A stretch of DNA of 14,954 nt from Sulfuritalea sp. (GTDB lineage Bacteria; Pseudomonadota; Gammaproteobacteria; Burkholderiales; Rhodocyclaceae): positions 2,271 through 17,224 of the forward strand of contig JAPLRA010000064.1 of NCBI GenBank assembly GCA_026399445.1, written 5' to 3'. This document shows, piece after piece, positions 13,922 to 14,954 of the stretch (positions are counted from its first letter, which is position 1; every line of letters starts with the position of its first letter). A program made the translations under genes and the position numbers. Under the pieces are notes generated by a model. The model saw only the letters and a program-made list of their open reading frames with translations, searched no databases and was not told the DNA's origin.

Positions 13922-14847
13922 TCGCGGCGCAGGCCGAGCAGCGAAAGCCACGAATCCGGCCGCTTGTCGCCAGGCTGATCGGTGTTGAGCGAAGCCTGCA
14001 GGGCGCGCGCATGCTGCGGCCGTCGCGTCGGATCAATGCGCAGGCATTCGTCGATGGTCGCCAGGAGCCGCGGCGAATAGTCCAGCCCCCAGCGCTGGCG
14101 GGCGGGCAGCAGTTGATCGTCGACCAGCCGATCGTCGGCCGCCTGCGGCGCGGCCCCGGCCAGAGCGGCATAGATACAGGCGCCGACGGCGTAGATGTCG
14201 GTCCACGGCCCCAGCGTAAACTTGCCGTGGTACTGCTCGGGGGCCGCATAGCCCGGCGTGTACATCGCCCGCGGTTCGGGCGGACCGATATCCACCGCAT
14301 AGCGCGCGGCGCCGAAATCAAGCAGCACCGGGCTGCCGTCGTCCCGCAGCCAGATGTTGGCCGGCTTGATATCCAGATGCAGCAGGCCGCAGCCGTGTAC
14401 CTCGCCGAGGCCGTCGAGCAGGCCGCTGAACATGGTGCGCAAAAAGGTCTCTTTCAAGCGGCCGCGATTCTTGCGGATGTAGTCGCGCAAGGTGCGGCCG
14501 ACTTCAAAGCGCATCACCAGATAAACCGTGCCGTTGGCGCGGAAGAAATTAAGAACCTGCACCACGTTGGGATGATTCAGTCCCTTGAGCGCTCGTCCCT
14601 CCTCGAAAAAGCACTTCAGTCCGTGATTGAAATCCGACTGAAACTCGGGCGGCACCGTTGGCGCGATTTGGCCTTCACCGCGCAGCGCCAGCGCGTTGGG
14701 CAGGTATTCCTTGATCGCCACCGGCTGGCCGACGGCGTCGTGCGCCAGATACACAATCGAAAAGCCGCCGACCGAAAGCTGTCGCTCGATGCGATAGCCT
14801 TCAAGTTCGTAGCCGGGCGGCAGGGCCTGATTGTTCTGGGTAACCAC
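13918..14847 (-). CDS. Serine/threonine protein kinase, eukaryotic type (non-RD)
   Basis: The kinase domain covers almost the whole protein: glycine loop LSVGGFSIVYLA (about 25-36), AIK (Lys46), alpha-C Glu83 in EEGRAL, catalytic HLDIKPAN (157-164), LLDFGAAR (Asp177) and AAPEQY (201-206). All catalytic residues are present, but Leu158 replaces the Arg of the usual HRD, making it a non-RD kinase that may not need activation-loop phosphorylation. There is no membrane segment or sensor domain, so it should be cytoplasmic. The start is uncertain: no ATG exists. I prefer GTG 14847, which places LPPGYELEGY close to the N-terminus. The frame stays open through TTG 14913 to the window edge, but codon use there is unlike coding sequence. 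It is coupled to the PP2C gene by overlapping stop and start codons. Confidence 0.85.
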   Translation of the reverse strand: MVTQNNQALPPGYELEGYRIERQLSVGGFSIVYLAHDAVGQPVAIKEYLPNALALRGEGQIAPTVPPEFQSDFNHGLKCFFEEGRALKGLNHPNVVQVLNFFRANGTVYLVMRFEVGRTLRDYIRKNRGRLKETFLRTMFSGLLDGLGEVHGCGLLHLDIKPANIWLRDDGSPVLLDFGAARYAVDIGPPEPRAMYTPGYAAPEQYHGKFTLGPWTDIYAVGACIYAALAGAAPQAADDRLVDDQLLPARQRWGLDYSPRLLATIDECLRIDPTRRPQHARALQASLNTDQPGDKRPDSWLSLLGLRRE

Positions 14848-14954
14848 GGGGATGGCGGGGACGGGTTGATATACTGCCGTGATTTTCCTTGTTCGCCCCC
14901 CCACTGTAAACAACTGCTTTTGGGTGGCGTCCGGGGCAACAGGAGCGGAGACAC

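Noticed and set aside
14848..14954. Kinase coding sequence extending to TTG 14913 or the window edge
   Set aside because: The frame is open, but codons such as GGG-GGG-CGA-ACA-AGG are unlike the genome's coding bias. Kept as a possibility only.
1..14954. tRNA, rRNA, CRISPR array, THI-box riboswitch, transposase
   Set aside because: I looked for cloverleaf-like, regularly spaced repeat, riboswitch and transposase signatures and found none I could support.

Overview
The window looks like a piece of a GC-rich betaproteobacterial chromosome, most like Rhodocyclales/Sterolibacteriaceae-type genomes. That placement is inferred from gene order (thiS-thiG-trmB; kinase-phosphatase-rph-rdgB-hemW) and protein flavour, not from any marker gene. 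Most of the window is GC-rich with tightly packed, overlapping genes. The left 3.4 kb is clearly lower in GC.

Layout. (1) 1-3344, minus strand: a secreted TPR protein with a C-terminal CHAT (caspase-like) protease domain, interrupted by a single-base frameshift near 968. The catalytic half is open in the shifted frame to the window edge. (2) 3345-3988: no gene; a low-information stretch, then a GC-rich, hairpin-rich dispersed-repeat-like segment, then a perfect 19-bp palindrome that is probably the toxin-antitoxin operator. (3) 3989-4684, plus: a HigB/HigA-type toxin-antitoxin pair. (4) 4700-10062, plus: a compact run of NodJ-like ABC-2 permease, thiS, thiG, a small periplasmic protein of unknown function, trmB, and a large membrane protein that fuses a diguanylate cyclase (7 TM + GGDEF) to a complete NnrS-like domain. 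(5) 10171-10620, plus: a small lipoprotein with a DsrE-like domain. (6) 10646 to about 14847, minus: a convergent operon read right to left, with a Ser/Thr kinase, a PP2C phosphatase, rph, rdgB and a damaged hemW.

How the parts relate. The thiS/thiG pair makes the thiazole sulfur carrier and thiazole synthase for thiamine; trmB modifies tRNA. The kinase and phosphatase overlap by a few bases and are probably an opposing signalling pair co-expressed with RNA (rph) and nucleotide-pool (rdgB) maintenance genes. The ABC permease lacks the ATPase gene that normally sits directly upstream. The toxin-antitoxin pair, repeat and TPR-CHAT gene occupy that position, which suggests an insertion.

Main points for follow-up: the GGDEF-NnrS fusion (possible link between c-di-GMP signalling and nitric oxide handling), the frameshifted but otherwise intact CHAT protease, hemW with an internal loss of about 55 codons plus a frameshift, and a 24-base near-identical sequence shared between the repeat at 3.86 kb and the hemW start at 11.66 kb. 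Assembly or sequencing error must be excluded for the fusion and the two broken genes.
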